Under the pieces are notes generated by a model, which had not been told where the DNA came from, searched no databases, and saw nothing but the letters and a program-made list of their open reading frames with translations. Below are positions 1 to 6,969 of a stretch of 8,958 bases of DNA, one piece after another. The DNA is from Bacteroidota bacterium (GTDB lineage: Bacteria > Bacteroidota > Rhodothermia > Rhodothermales > UBA10348). Position numbers and translations under genes: made by a program. Location of the stretch: contig JAHEEH010000049.1 in the NCBI GenBank assembly GCA_024640835.1, forward strand, positions 1 through 8,958. Reading direction: 5' to 3'. Within the stretch, counting starts at the first letter, position 1; every line of letters starts with the position of its first letter.

Positions 1-923
1 GACGCCTGAAGGGCCATGCGCACAGGACGCCGGTGGTGACCTCGCGTCAGCTTGACGGGCTGACCGGCGGACAGATCTTCCTCAAGTGCGAGAATCTGCA
101 GCGGGCGGGTGCGTTCAAGTTTCGCGGGGCGTTCAATGCCATCGGCCGCCTGCTCGAGTCGGGACGCCCGTCGGGCATCCTCACGTACTCCTCGGGCAAT
201 CATGCGCAGGCGGTGGCCCTGGCCAGTCGCGAACAGGGTGTACGGGCGACGATCATCATGCCCTCGGACGCTCCGGCCATCAAGCTCGAGGCCACACGGG
301 GGTACGGTGCCGAGATCATCACGTATGACCGGCGCGAGATCACGCGTGAGGAACTGGCTGCCCGGATCGCGGCCGAGCGCGGACTGCCCGTAATCCCCCC
401 GTACGACCATCCAGACGTGGTCGCCGGCCAGGGCACGGCAGGTCTGGAGCTCTTCGAGGAGGTCGCCGACCTGGACACGCTCGTCGTGTGCTGCGGAGGC
501 GGCGGGCTGCTCTCGGGATGCGCCATCGCCGCGCGATCGGCGGTTCCGGGCTGCCATATCGTGGGCGTGGAACCCGAAGCCGGAGATGATGCCACGCGCT
601 CGTTCCGAACCGGCACCCTGCAATCGGTCCGGGATCCGGACACCATCGCCGACGGAGCCCGCACGCCCAGTCTGGGCAAGGTGACCTTTCCCCTCGTCCT
701 GACGCTCGTCAATGACATGGTAACCGTCCCGGACGAGGCCCTGATTCGTGCCATGAGGTTCGCCATGGAGCGGTTGAAGCTGGTCGTCGAACCGACGGGG
801 GCGCTCGGCCTTGCGGCCGTCATGGAAGGCCGTGTTCCCGTGCGGGGACGGCGTGTAGGTGTCCTGATCTCCGGAGGCAACGTGGATCCGGCCCGATGGC
901 TGGACTGGATCGCGCGGTCGTGA
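1..923 (+). CDS. Serine/threonine dehydratase-family PLP enzyme (threonine ammonia-lyase or serine racemase type), 5' partial
   Basis: Fold-type II PLP enzyme, expected to deaminate threonine or serine to the 2-oxo acid plus ammonia, or to racemise serine, in the cytosol. The reading frame (codons starting at base 3) is open to the left edge and reads RLKGHAHRTPVVTSRQLD, the conserved HRTPv.tS.. start of this family. The GTG at 33 is therefore probably internal and the true start lies outside the window, about 10-20 residues away. Visible landmarks are the PLP lysine in AFKFRGA (codon 117-119), the substrate loop SSGNHAQAVA (about 189-218), the phosphate-binding glycine loop CGGGGLLSG (about 490-516) and the terminal SGGNVDP. 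There is no C-terminal ACT domain, so this is the short, non-allosteric type rather than biosynthetic IlvA. Substrate cannot be decided from sequence: threonine, serine and threo-3-hydroxyaspartate enzymes share these motifs. The stop TGA at 921-923 lies inside the next gene, which suggests co-transcription. Confidence 0.93.
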   Translation, partial: RLKGHAHRTPVVTSRQLDGLTGGQIFLKCENLQRAGAFKFRGAFNAIGRLLESGRPSGILTYSSGNHAQAVALASREQGVRATIIMPSDAPAIKLEATRGYGAEIITYDRREITREELAARIAAERGLPVIPPYDHPDVVAGQGTAGLELFEEVADLDTLVVCCGGGGLLSGCAIAARSAVPGCHIVGVEPEAGDDATRSFRTGTLQSVRDPDTIADGARTPSLGKVTFPLVLTLVNDMVTVPDEALIRAMRFAMERLKLVVEPTGALGLAAVMEGRVPVRGRRVGVLISGGNVDPARWLDWIARS

Positions 924-1762
924 ACCCCGACGGACAGACCCCGCACCTCTTCGATCCGGCCTTCCGTGCCTACGTGGACGATCTGGTCCGACGGTACGAA
1001 CTGCCGGAATTCATCGCCCGGGACCCGATTTCCATTCCACACGGCTTCGACGATGCCCGGGACCAGGAAATCGTGGGGCTCTTTGCCGCTCTTCTCGCGT
1101 GGGGAAGGCGCTCCACGATACTCGCCCGGATGGCCGACCTCTGCGAACGGATGCGCTGGCGACCCCACGTGTTCGTCCGCGACTTCGACCCGGTGCGGGA
1201 CGCGTCACGTCTGGACGGTTTTCGGCACCGGACCTTCGGGCCCGAAGACGCCCTGGCCCTCGTACGTGTCCTCTCCGCAGTCCTGGCGGATTTCGGCTCG
1301 CTGGACCGATGCTTCGGATCCGGATTCCCGCGCGGAGCTCCCGACATCGCACCCGGGCTCCAGGCCTTCTCGGATACGTTGACGTCCATCGTGCCGGATG
1401 CCGGCGCCCGTCTTCGACGGCATGTCGCACGACCCGAGAGCGGCAGCGCCTGCAAGCGCCTGAACATGTACCTGCGATGGATGGTGCGTCAGGGTCCCGT
1501 GGACCTGGGCCTCTGGACGTCCGTGATGCCCCGTCAACTCCTGCTTCCCCTCGACGTGCATGCAGGCCGGCAGGCAAGGGCTCTCGGGATGGTCGCCAGA
1601 AGGCAGGATGACTGGAAGGCCGTGGCCGAACTCACCAGGAACTGCAGGATGCTCTTTCCGGAGGATCCGGCACGATGCGACTTTGCCTTCTTCGGACCCG
1701 GAGCCTCCGGAGAGGCCCTCGACCCCCGCTTTCTGACGGCGGTCAGCCCCGATCGGCGATGA
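896..1762 (+). CDS. TIGR02757 family protein (DUF2400), possible HhH-GPD-like fold
   Basis: A conserved family of unproven function, 288 residues here, which is about family length. Hallmarks seen are DPISIPHGF...D.EIVGLFAALLAWG (residues 43-70), GSACKRLNMYLRWMVR (183-198), DLGLW, LLLPLDVHAGRQARALGM (215-232) and DPARCDFAFFGPG near the end. The GSACKRLN and PLDVH..R.AR.LG blocks resemble, by eye, the catalytic Lys and Asp regions of helix-hairpin-helix DNA glycosylases; this is inference. The ATG at 896 overlaps the dehydratase by 28 bp. A GTG at 920 (residue 9), in a GTGA stop/start overlap, is an equally plausible start and would suit translational coupling. A GGAGG at 873-877 sits too far upstream (18 nt) to be a convincing ribosome site for 896. 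The gene ends convergently, 20 bp inside the flavin reductase gene. The family call is firm and the function is unknown. Confidence 0.88.
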   Translation: MAGLDRAVVNPDGQTPHLFDPAFRAYVDDLVRRYELPEFIARDPISIPHGFDDARDQEIVGLFAALLAWGRRSTILARMADLCERMRWRPHVFVRDFDPVRDASRLDGFRHRTFGPEDALALVRVLSAVLADFGSLDRCFGSGFPRGAPDIAPGLQAFSDTLTSIVPDAGARLRRHVARPESGSACKRLNMYLRWMVRQGPVDLGLWTSVMPRQLLLPLDVHAGRQARALGMVARRQDDWKAVAELTRNCRMLFPEDPARCDFAFFGPGASGEALDPRFLTAVSPDRR

Positions 1763-2267
1763 CATCACCGACCTGCCGGTACGATCGCTGGTAATAAAGC
1801 ACGGGCTCCCCGTCCGCGCCGGTCGATATGCGGACCACACGACCGACGAAGAGAGCGTGGTCACCGGCATCGTAGACGGCCCACGGCTCGCACTCGAGCA
1901 CGGCGAGCATGCCCTCTAGCAGCGGCAGGCCGTTCCTCCCCACCTCGTGGGGGACCTTTTCGAACTGCTCCCTCCCCGAGAGCTCGGGGTCGGCGAAATG
2001 GTCGGACAGGTCCACCCGGCCCGCCGGAAGTACATGGACCGCGTAGCGCTCCGCACGCTCCACCAGCGGAAACATCCGCGCTCCCTTCTGCACGTTGAAC
2101 GCGACGAGCGGCGGGTCCAGCGAAACGCTCGAGAACGACGCGATGGTCACGCCGCGGGGCTCGTCCCCACCGACCGTGACGACCGTCACGGCGGCGGGAA
2201 CGTGTCGCATCGCCGTCCGCAGATCGTCGCCAGAGATTCCATCCGGCGTGGCATGGAGAGAGGTCAT
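1743..2267 (-). CDS. Flavin reductase-like, FMN-binding split-barrel domain protein
   Basis: A 174-residue single-domain protein of the flavin reductase-like family (PF01613; relatives are HpaC and ActVB, the small NAD(P)H:flavin oxidoreductases that feed reduced flavin to partner monooxygenases). The N-terminal part reads LRTAMRHVPAAVTVVTV then GVTIASFSSVSLDPPLVAF, the conserved T.nSf.svSldPPlv core that binds the FMN phosphate. Further on are VHVLPAGRVDLSDHFAD and LLEGMLAVLECEPW...GDHALFVGRVV, which complete the barrel. No partner monooxygenase is visible nearby, so the acceptor is unknown; it could also be an FMN-binding protein with another role. The ATG at 2267 lies 14 bp after the dnaJ stop, so it is probably the last cistron of the hrcA operon. 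No Shine-Dalgarno is seen in the short gap. Its stop overlaps the convergent TIGR02757 gene by 20 bp. Confidence 0.88.
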   Translation of the reverse strand: MTSLHATPDGISGDDLRTAMRHVPAAVTVVTVGGDEPRGVTIASFSSVSLDPPLVAFNVQKGARMFPLVERAERYAVHVLPAGRVDLSDHFADPELSGREQFEKVPHEVGRNGLPLLEGMLAVLECEPWAVYDAGDHALFVGRVVRISTGADGEPVLYYQRSYRQVGDVIADRG

Positions 2268-2281
2268 CCGGATTCGGGGGT

Positions 2282-3451
2282 TCAGGAAAACACGTCGCGC
2301 ACGCGACTGAAGAACGACTTCCGGTCATCGGCCGCGTCCGGGGCGGGCTTGAAAGCCTCGGAGTTCTTCATCGATTCGAGTGTGGCACGCTCCTCGTCCG
2401 AGAGGTTCCGGGGCGTCCAGACATGAACGCGAACCATCTGATCGCCCCGCCGGTTGCCGTGTACCTCGGGCAGGCCGCGCTCCCGCATGCGCAGGACCTT
2501 TCCGCCCTGGATGCCGGCGTCGATCTGGAGGCGCGCCCTTCCCTTGAGCGTGGGGACCTCCGCCTCGGTTCCGAGCGCCGCTTCCGGCACCGAAACGTAC
2601 AGGTCGAAATAGATGTCGAGACTCTCGCGGGTGAAATGCTCGTGCGGAAGTTCCTCGATCTCGACGCGCAGATCGCCGGGTTCACCACCCCGGATTCCCG
2701 CGTTCCCCGCGCCACGAAGGGTCAGGTAGTGCCCCTCGACGACGCCGGCCGGCACATTGATGGAGATCGTTTCCTCGTTCTTGACGCGCCCCTCGCCGGA
2801 GCAACCGGGGCACCGGTCCCGGATGATTCGTCCCTCTCCGCGACAGGTGGGGCACGGCTGGACGTTCACGAACTGCCCGAAGACCGACCGCGTCACGTGA
2901 CGCACCTCACCCACCCCCTGGCAGGTCTGGCAGGTGGCGTACCCTTCGGTTTCATTCTGGACGCCGCGACCCGAGCACTCCTTGCACGGCGTCTGTTTCT
3001 TCACCTTGATCTTCTTCTCCACTCCCTCGGAAATCTCCTCGAGGGAAAGCGGCAGCTTGATGCGAAGATCGCTTCCCGGACGCCCTCCCCGTCGCGAACG
3101 CCGCCCGCGGGTGGCGCCTCCGCTGAACACGTCGTCGAAGATGCTGCCGCCGCTTCCGAAAATGTCGCTGAACGCCGAAAAGATGTCGTTGATGTCCTGG
3201 AAGCCCGGTCCGGGACCCTGTCCGCCGTTCCCGCGGACACCGGCGTGCCCGAATCGGTCGTACCGCTGCCGCTTATCCGGATTCGAGAGCACCTCGTAGG
3301 CCTCGGCCGCCTCCTTGAATCGATTCTCGGCTTCCGAGTCCCCCGGGTTCCGGTCGGGGTGAAACTGCATGGCCAGCTTCCGATAGGCCTTCTTGACCTC
3401 GTCGGCCGATGCCGATCGTTCGACGCCGAGGATCTCGTAGTAGTCGCGCAT
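2282..3451 (-). CDS. dnaJ: Chaperone protein DnaJ (Hsp40)
   Basis: Cytosolic Hsp40 co-chaperone that delivers substrates to DnaK and stimulates its ATPase. All type I domains are present in 389 residues, the usual length. The J domain (1-68) has the HPD triad at 31-33. A Gly/Phe linker follows (about 70-112), then a basic [10 protein letters not shown] stretch. The cysteine-rich zinc domain has all four CXXCXGXG repeats, with cysteines at 156/159, 174/177, 200/203 and 214/217. The C-terminal beta-sandwich substrate domain includes [22 protein letters not shown] and ends in a short charged tail ([12 protein letters not shown]). The ATG at 3451 aligns with the canonical [10 protein letters not shown] start. 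It follows the grpE stop by 14 bp and is followed 14 bp later by the flavin reductase. The bases just ahead of the ATG read CCTCC, not a Shine-Dalgarno, so translation probably relies on coupling to grpE. Confidence 0.98.
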   Translation of the reverse strand: MRDYYEILGVERSASADEVKKAYRKLAMQFHPDRNPGDSEAENRFKEAAEAYEVLSNPDKRQRYDRFGHAGVRGNGGQGPGPGFQDINDIFSAFSDIFGSGGSIFDDVFSGGATRGRRSRRGGRPGSDLRIKLPLSLEEISEGVEKKIKVKKQTPCKECSGRGVQNETEGYATCQTCQGVGEVRHVTRSVFGQFVNVQPCPTCRGEGRIIRDRCPGCSGEGRVKNEETISINVPAGVVEGHYLTLRGAGNAGIRGGEPGDLRVEIEELPHEHFTRESLDIYFDLYVSVPEAALGTEAEVPTLKGRARLQIDAGIQGGKVLRMRERGLPEVHGNRRGDQMVRVHVWTPRNLSDEERATLESMKNSEAFKPAPDAADDRKSFFSRVRDVFS

Positions 3452-3465
3452 GGAGGTTCGTGGCG

Positions 3466-4173
3466 TCAGGCCGAAACGATGACACGGGCGTGCCGCAGAA
3501 CGCGGTCGCCCATCCGGTACCCTTTCAGGATCTCTCCGACGACCATGCCGGGCTCCTGCCCTTCGGCGACGGGCTGCTGCATCATGGCTTCGTGCTCGTG
3601 CTCGTCGAACGGCTTGCCGACCGCGTCCATTTCCTCGACACCGGCCCGCGCGAGCGCGTCCCTCAGCTTCAGGTAGACGAGCCCGACTCCGTCTCTGAGC
3701 GCGGAGAAGGCCTGTGCCGCACCGTCGTTGTCGGCTTCTTCGACGAAGGCACGCGCCGCTTCCAGCGACCGCTCGAAGTCGTCCACGACGTCGAGCAGCT
3801 GCTGGACGACCGACGCCTTTCCGAATTCCATCATCCGGGCCTTTTCCTGCTCCGTCCTGCGCCGGTAGTTCTGGAATTCCGCGGCCTGTCGCACGAACCG
3901 GTCTCTGAGCGCCTCGAGCTCCTCTTCCAGGGGGGAAACCGACGAAGCCTCCGGATCGCCCGCCTCGTCGCTCGCGGGCGCGGACTCCGTCTCGAGGGCC
4001 GGTTCGACGCTCGCCTCGACGGCCTCGGCCTCCGGGCGAACCGAACCGTCCTCGCCCTCCGCCCCGACGACGTCCGTGTCACCGGGCTGACCAGACAGAT
4101 CAGCCGCCGACTCCTCGACGCCGGACGCTCCCGTCACGTCTACCGCGTTCGTGTCCTTGTCCACACTGTTCAT
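3466..4173 (-). CDS. grpE: Nucleotide exchange factor GrpE
   Basis: Co-chaperone that releases ADP from DnaK; it acts as a dimer in the cytosol. The ATG at 4173 gives 235 residues (MNSVDKDTN...). An in-frame TTG at 4200 would add nine residues (MHQRASLLL), but these look unlike GrpE and the ATG is preferred. The first ~80 residues are an acidic, low-complexity Ala/Glu/Ser/Asp tail, longer than in many homologues. The dimerising long helix follows ([33 protein letters not shown]) with the family [13 protein letters not shown] signature. Next is the [15 protein letters not shown] helix. The DnaK-contacting beta domain includes [15 protein letters not shown] and the C-terminal [22 protein letters not shown] signature. 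It lies between hrcA (51 bp upstream) and dnaJ (14 bp downstream), as part of one operon. No Shine-Dalgarno precedes the ATG. Confidence 0.97.
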   Translation of the reverse strand: MNSVDKDTNAVDVTGASGVEESAADLSGQPGDTDVVGAEGEDGSVRPEAEAVEASVEPALETESAPASDEAGDPEASSVSPLEEELEALRDRFVRQAAEFQNYRRRTEQEKARMMEFGKASVVQQLLDVVDDFERSLEAARAFVEEADNDGAAQAFSALRDGVGLVYLKLRDALARAGVEEMDAVGKPFDEHEHEAMMQQPVAEGQEPGMVVGEILKGYRMGDRVLRHARVIVSA

Positions 4174-4224
4174 GAGCAATAGGGACGCTCTTTGATGCAA
4201 GAATGGCGATCGGGTGGTGCGGGA

Positions 4225-5322
4225 TCAGTCGGCCTGATCACCGGCATCAGGTGACCAGCTCAGGAGAGCGGCCATGCCCTCGACCACCGCGATCACTCGC
4301 GCGTAGTCCATGCGCATGGGTCCGATCACCCCGATCGTGCCCCGCATGGAGGCCCGTTGGTAAGGCGCCGTCACCACAGAATATTGTTTTACCCGTTCGG
4401 CGCCGTCCCGATCCTTGTTCTCCGAACCTATGCGGACGCGGGCCCTGGCGAGGGGATTCCCCTCGGTGGCCTGGTCCTCGAGCAGGCGCACGACGGCCAC
4501 TTCGTCGTCGAGCAGCGACACCAGGTCCTTGAGACTTTCCGGAGCCCTGAATTCCGGCTGGGAGAGAATATTACCCGTGCCTCCGAGCTCGAGCTGTCGT
4601 GTTTCGGGCGGCTCGGAGAAGAGCATCGACGAGTCGTCCATCAGCAGCCGGACGATTCCCGTGTCCTCTGTCCTGAGATCGCGCACGCGAGCCTTGCACG
4701 TGCGGCGGATCTCCTCCAGCGTCAATCCCGCTAGGCGTTCATTCAGGAGCGACACCATGCGGTCGAGCGCCGATCGCGAGAGCTCCGATTCCGCGTGCAT
4801 GATGATCGTACGGATCAGTCCTCCCTTGATGCTGATGACGAACATCAGGCGGGTGGACGACAGCGGGACGATTTCGAGCCGCTCGAGGATACCGGTCGCG
4901 ATCCTCGGGCTCAGGGCGACCCCCAGCAGGTTCGCCAGCTGTCCGATCAGCCGCGAGCTCTCCCTGACCAGGGCCTCCGTGTCGCGAGAGGCCTCGTCGA
5001 TATGGGAGCGAACGAATTGCCTCTCCCGGTCCGACAGTCTCGCATGCTCGGTCAGGCCGTCCACGAACGCCCGGTAACCCCGTTCCGTCGGGACGCGTCC
5101 GGCCGAGGTGTAGGGATGGTCGAGGTACCCGCGCGCCTCGAGCTCGTTCATCGTGTTGCGGATGGACGCCGGGCTCAGGCCCAGATCGAAGTTTGCGGAG
5201 AGGAAGCGTGACCCCACCGGGCCGGCGGTATCCACGAAGCTCTGCACCACGAGCCGCAGAATAGTCCGCTCGCGGTCGTTCAGCGGGTGCACCCTCGTTT
5301 CGGCCTGGTCTGCGCGGGACAT
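4225..5322 (-). CDS. hrcA: Heat-inducible transcription repressor HrcA
   Basis: Repressor of class I heat-shock genes; it classically binds the CIRCE inverted repeat and depends on GroE for folding. The ATG at 5322 gives 365 residues, near the family norm. A longer frame runs to 5406 but would add 28 proline-rich residues unlike HrcA, so it is rejected. The N-terminal winged helix is clear: LNDRERTILRLVVQSFVDTAGPVGSR, then SPASIRNTMNELEARGYLDHPYTSAGRVPTERGYR, the most conserved HrcA block. A GAF-like dimerisation core follows, with RLEIVPLSSTRLMFVI and IRTIIM, then an inserted domain and the C-terminal GTIGVIGPMRMDYARVIAVVEGMA signature. It is first in the hrcA-grpE-dnaJ order, so autoregulation would be expected. 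However, no CIRCE (TTAGCACTC-N9-GAGTGCTAA) is visible upstream. No Shine-Dalgarno precedes the ATG. Confidence 0.97.
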   Translation of the reverse strand: MSRADQAETRVHPLNDRERTILRLVVQSFVDTAGPVGSRFLSANFDLGLSPASIRNTMNELEARGYLDHPYTSAGRVPTERGYRAFVDGLTEHARLSDRERQFVRSHIDEASRDTEALVRESSRLIGQLANLLGVALSPRIATGILERLEIVPLSSTRLMFVISIKGGLIRTIIMHAESELSRSALDRMVSLLNERLAGLTLEEIRRTCKARVRDLRTEDTGIVRLLMDDSSMLFSEPPETRQLELGGTGNILSQPEFRAPESLKDLVSLLDDEVAVVRLLEDQATEGNPLARARVRIGSENKDRDGAERVKQYSVVTAPYQRASMRGTIGVIGPMRMDYARVIAVVEGMAALLSWSPDAGDQAD

Positions 5323-5469
5323 GACGGGAGTCTGATTCGGCCGGGTTACAACCGGAACCGGTGCCGCAGGGTTTCCTTGTCGGGCCCTCGTCCCGGGGGT
5401 ATTCAACGTGGCGGCGCGCCGCCACCCGAAGATGACGGCGCGCCGCCTGCCGGTCCGCCGGAGGGTCCG
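5323..5469. promoter_or_regulatory. Presumed hrcA operon promoter region, no CIRCE seen
   Basis: This 147-bp gap separates the stop of the exported-protein gene from the hrcA start, both on the minus strand. It should hold the promoter of the heat-shock operon if that operon is transcribed separately. I looked for the CIRCE halves in both orientations and found neither. No clear -35/-10 pair is visible; a TTGAAT on the minus strand (5405-5400) is the closest -35-like hexamer, without a convincing partner. The region contains the GC palindrome listed separately and a short ACCGGA/ACCGGT repeat near 5351-5362. The role is inferred from position only. Confidence 0.4.
5408..5425. repeat. Perfect 18-bp GC palindrome upstream of hrcA
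   Basis: GTGGCGGCGCGCCGCCAC reads the same on both strands. Its core CGGCGCGCCGCC (5412-5423) recurs at 5436-5447, a 24-bp step, so there are two copies of a GGCGCGCC-centred palindrome. It lies 86 bp before the hrcA ATG and 45 bp past the stop of the exported-protein gene. It could be a terminator stem for that gene, but no T-run follows on the minus strand. It could also be an operator, or simply GC-rich DNA. Confidence 0.6.
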
Positions 5470-6822
5470 TCAGCGGACGCGATCCAGGCTGCTCTCGCGC
5501 TCGTACCGGATATCCGCCCCGTCGCGGGTCTGGTAGGACCATTCGTCGGCTCCGACGAGCCCCGGATCCTCGCTGGCCCCTCTCGGCGCCATCGTGCCCG
5601 CGCCGCCATAGTACCAGTCGTAGTCGTCGTACACGGCGCTCAGGGCCTCTACGCCGTAGTCCCAGAGCCAGCCCTGCTGATCCGGCAGCAGCGAGACGGG
5701 CACCACGCCCGTGTACCGGTAGGGATCCCACAGGCGGCTGCGACGAATCGGCAGCACGCGGTGCCGGCGCAGGTCCACTCGGCCGGCGCGGTATCCGTCC
5801 TCCGGCCGATAGGAGTCCTGCACCCATCCGTCATAGTGCCGGGTGGAGATCACCTCGAAGCCCACTCTCGGATCCCCTACCAGGAAGACCTCGCGGTCGA
5901 ACCGGATTTCACCGCTCCTGTACACGGTTGCCCGGATCGTCCGCAGCTCTTGCGGCAGATTCGCCACGTAGCCGAGATACCGGTCCCCGTCGTAGACGTC
6001 GATCTGGTCGATCTCGATGTCGATTTCAGCCCAATCGGCCGTCGCACGACGCACGGAGTGTCGGTAGAAGGTCTCCACCTCCACATCGGACCAGTCGCGC
6101 CGGCCGTCGTGGACCACCTCCACGCGGATGACCTGGCGATAGCGGTAGCGGGGCGCCCAACGCCGCTCGTAGCGGACGAGCCACGGCCAGTCCAGGTGCA
6201 CGTGGATCAGGGGCCACCGCGCCCGGATGATCGGACGGGACCACACGTTCACGTACGGACGATAACGGTACCGCGGCAGGACGCGGGTGCGATCCCTCAC
6301 CGCCGAGCGGAGCCGGTCTCTCCGGAGCGTACTGCGGGTCCCCGGAACCACGGATCCGTTCCGGCTGCCGATCACGCGGGAGGTACGTCCCTCGGCTCCG
6401 TTGCGGACCGCGCCGGCCCCTGGACGTCCGGTCCGGGTCTGATCCTGGCGGACGTCTCCGTTTCGCTGGTCACGGCTCGGCGCACGCTGCGCGGCCTGGG
6501 TCCGCTCGTTGCGGCTCGGCGCACGCTGCGCGGCCTGGGTCCGCTCGTTGCGGCTCGGCGCACGCTGCGCGGCCTGGGTCCGCTCGTTGCGCGCAGGGGC
6601 CTTCGAGGTGGACCTGGCTTCCTGCGGAGTGCGGCCCGTCGTCCGGGTCACCTTGGGGACGTTCTTCTGCGCCGGCTGTCGTTCGACGCGTGTGGTGCGG
6701 GTCCTCTCGCGTGCACGCTCGGACTGCCTGGCGAATGCAGGCTCCACCGCGAAGGCGGAGACGAGCAGACCGAGCGCGACCAGAGCGACCCTTCCTCTCT
6801 GAATGGTTGTCGAGCGTTTCAT
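5470..6822 (-). CDS. Exported Arg/aromatic-rich protein with 13-residue tandem repeats, function unknown
   Basis: 450 residues that I cannot assign to a named family. The N-terminus is a clear signal peptide: basic MKRSTTIQRGR, hydrophobic VALVALGLLVSAFAV, and an AFA cleavage site before R32. Residues 32-175 are low-complexity, rich in Arg, Thr, Gln and Ala, and probably disordered. They include three identical copies of RNERTQAAQRAPS (78-116) and a decayed fourth (RDQRN). Residues about 180-400 look folded: an R/Y/W-rich block (PRYRYRPYVNVWSRPIIRAR), then alternating strands such as DWAEIDIEIDQIDVYDGDRYLGYVANLP and IRATVYRSGEIRFDREVFLVG, suggestive of a beta-rich domain. No cysteine is seen. 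The start is well supported: a GGAGGTG lies 4 nt before the ATG. Location is likely periplasmic or extracellular, with no lipobox or sorting motif. A 563-codon frame on the other strand overlaps it but lacks such support. Confidence 0.82.
   Translation of the reverse strand: MKRSTTIQRGRVALVALGLLVSAFAVEPAFARQSERARERTRTTRVERQPAQKNVPKVTRTTGRTPQEARSTSKAPARNERTQAAQRAPSRNERTQAAQRAPSRNERTQAAQRAPSRDQRNGDVRQDQTRTGRPGAGAVRNGAEGRTSRVIGSRNGSVVPGTRSTLRRDRLRSAVRDRTRVLPRYRYRPYVNVWSRPIIRARWPLIHVHLDWPWLVRYERRWAPRYRYRQVIRVEVVHDGRRDWSDVEVETFYRHSVRRATADWAEIDIEIDQIDVYDGDRYLGYVANLPQELRTIRATVYRSGEIRFDREVFLVGDPRVGFEVISTRHYDGWVQDSYRPEDGYRAGRVDLRRHRVLPIRRSRLWDPYRYTGVVPVSLLPDQQGWLWDYGVEALSAVYDDYDWYYGGAGTMAPRGASEDPGLVGADEWSYQTRDGADIRYERESSLDRVR
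6473..6591 (-). repeat. Three exact 39-bp tandem repeats within the exported-protein gene
   Basis: On the plus strand the unit begins CGGCTCGGCGCACGCTGCGC and ends CCGCTCGTTG; copies lie at 6473-6511, 6512-6550 and 6551-6589 with no base difference, and two further bases keep the period. The unit is 13 codons, so the frame is preserved and each copy encodes RNERTQAAQRAPS. Identity at silent positions points to recent duplication by slippage or unequal recombination, or to homogenisation. Confidence 0.97.
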
Positions 6823-6826
6823 GATG

Positions 6827-6833
6827 CACCTCC
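6827..6833 (-). promoter_or_regulatory. Strong Shine-Dalgarno site of the exported-protein gene
   Basis: The minus strand reads GGAGGTG, then CATC, then the ATG at 6822. The GGAGG core is 6 nt from the start. This fixes the start and confirms the coding strand; it is the best ribosome site in the window. Confidence 0.85.
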
Positions 6834-6969
6834 GGTTCGGTCTCGATTGCGTTTGGTTCGGACCCTACGACCCGAATCCTGGCAATACCGTGCCGGAAGT
6901 CCCACGGACGTCGATGAGTCGCCAGACGGCCCGAATCGCAGAAATCGCCGGGGGTGGGACCCCGCAGGA

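Noticed and set aside
200..1168. 322-codon minus-strand frame opposite the dehydratase
   Set aside because: It covers the PLP enzyme motifs in antisense and shows no domain of its own.
2423..3676. 417-codon plus-strand frame opposite dnaJ and grpE
   Set aside because: It is an antisense shadow of dnaJ and the end of grpE, with no family motifs.
4171..4193. GAGC-N9-GCTC inverted repeat ahead of grpE as a CIRCE remnant
   Set aside because: The N9 spacing fits CIRCE but only 4 bp match per arm, and the flanks do not extend the TTAGCACTC consensus. It is compatible with chance.
5323..5406. N-terminal extension of HrcA by 28 residues
   Set aside because: The added residues are proline/arginine-rich and unlike HrcA starts; the ATG at 5322 places the winged helix at the usual distance.
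6473..6591. Short CRISPR-like array
   Set aside because: The repeats are directly adjacent with no spacers and are in frame within a coding gene; they are coding tandem repeats.
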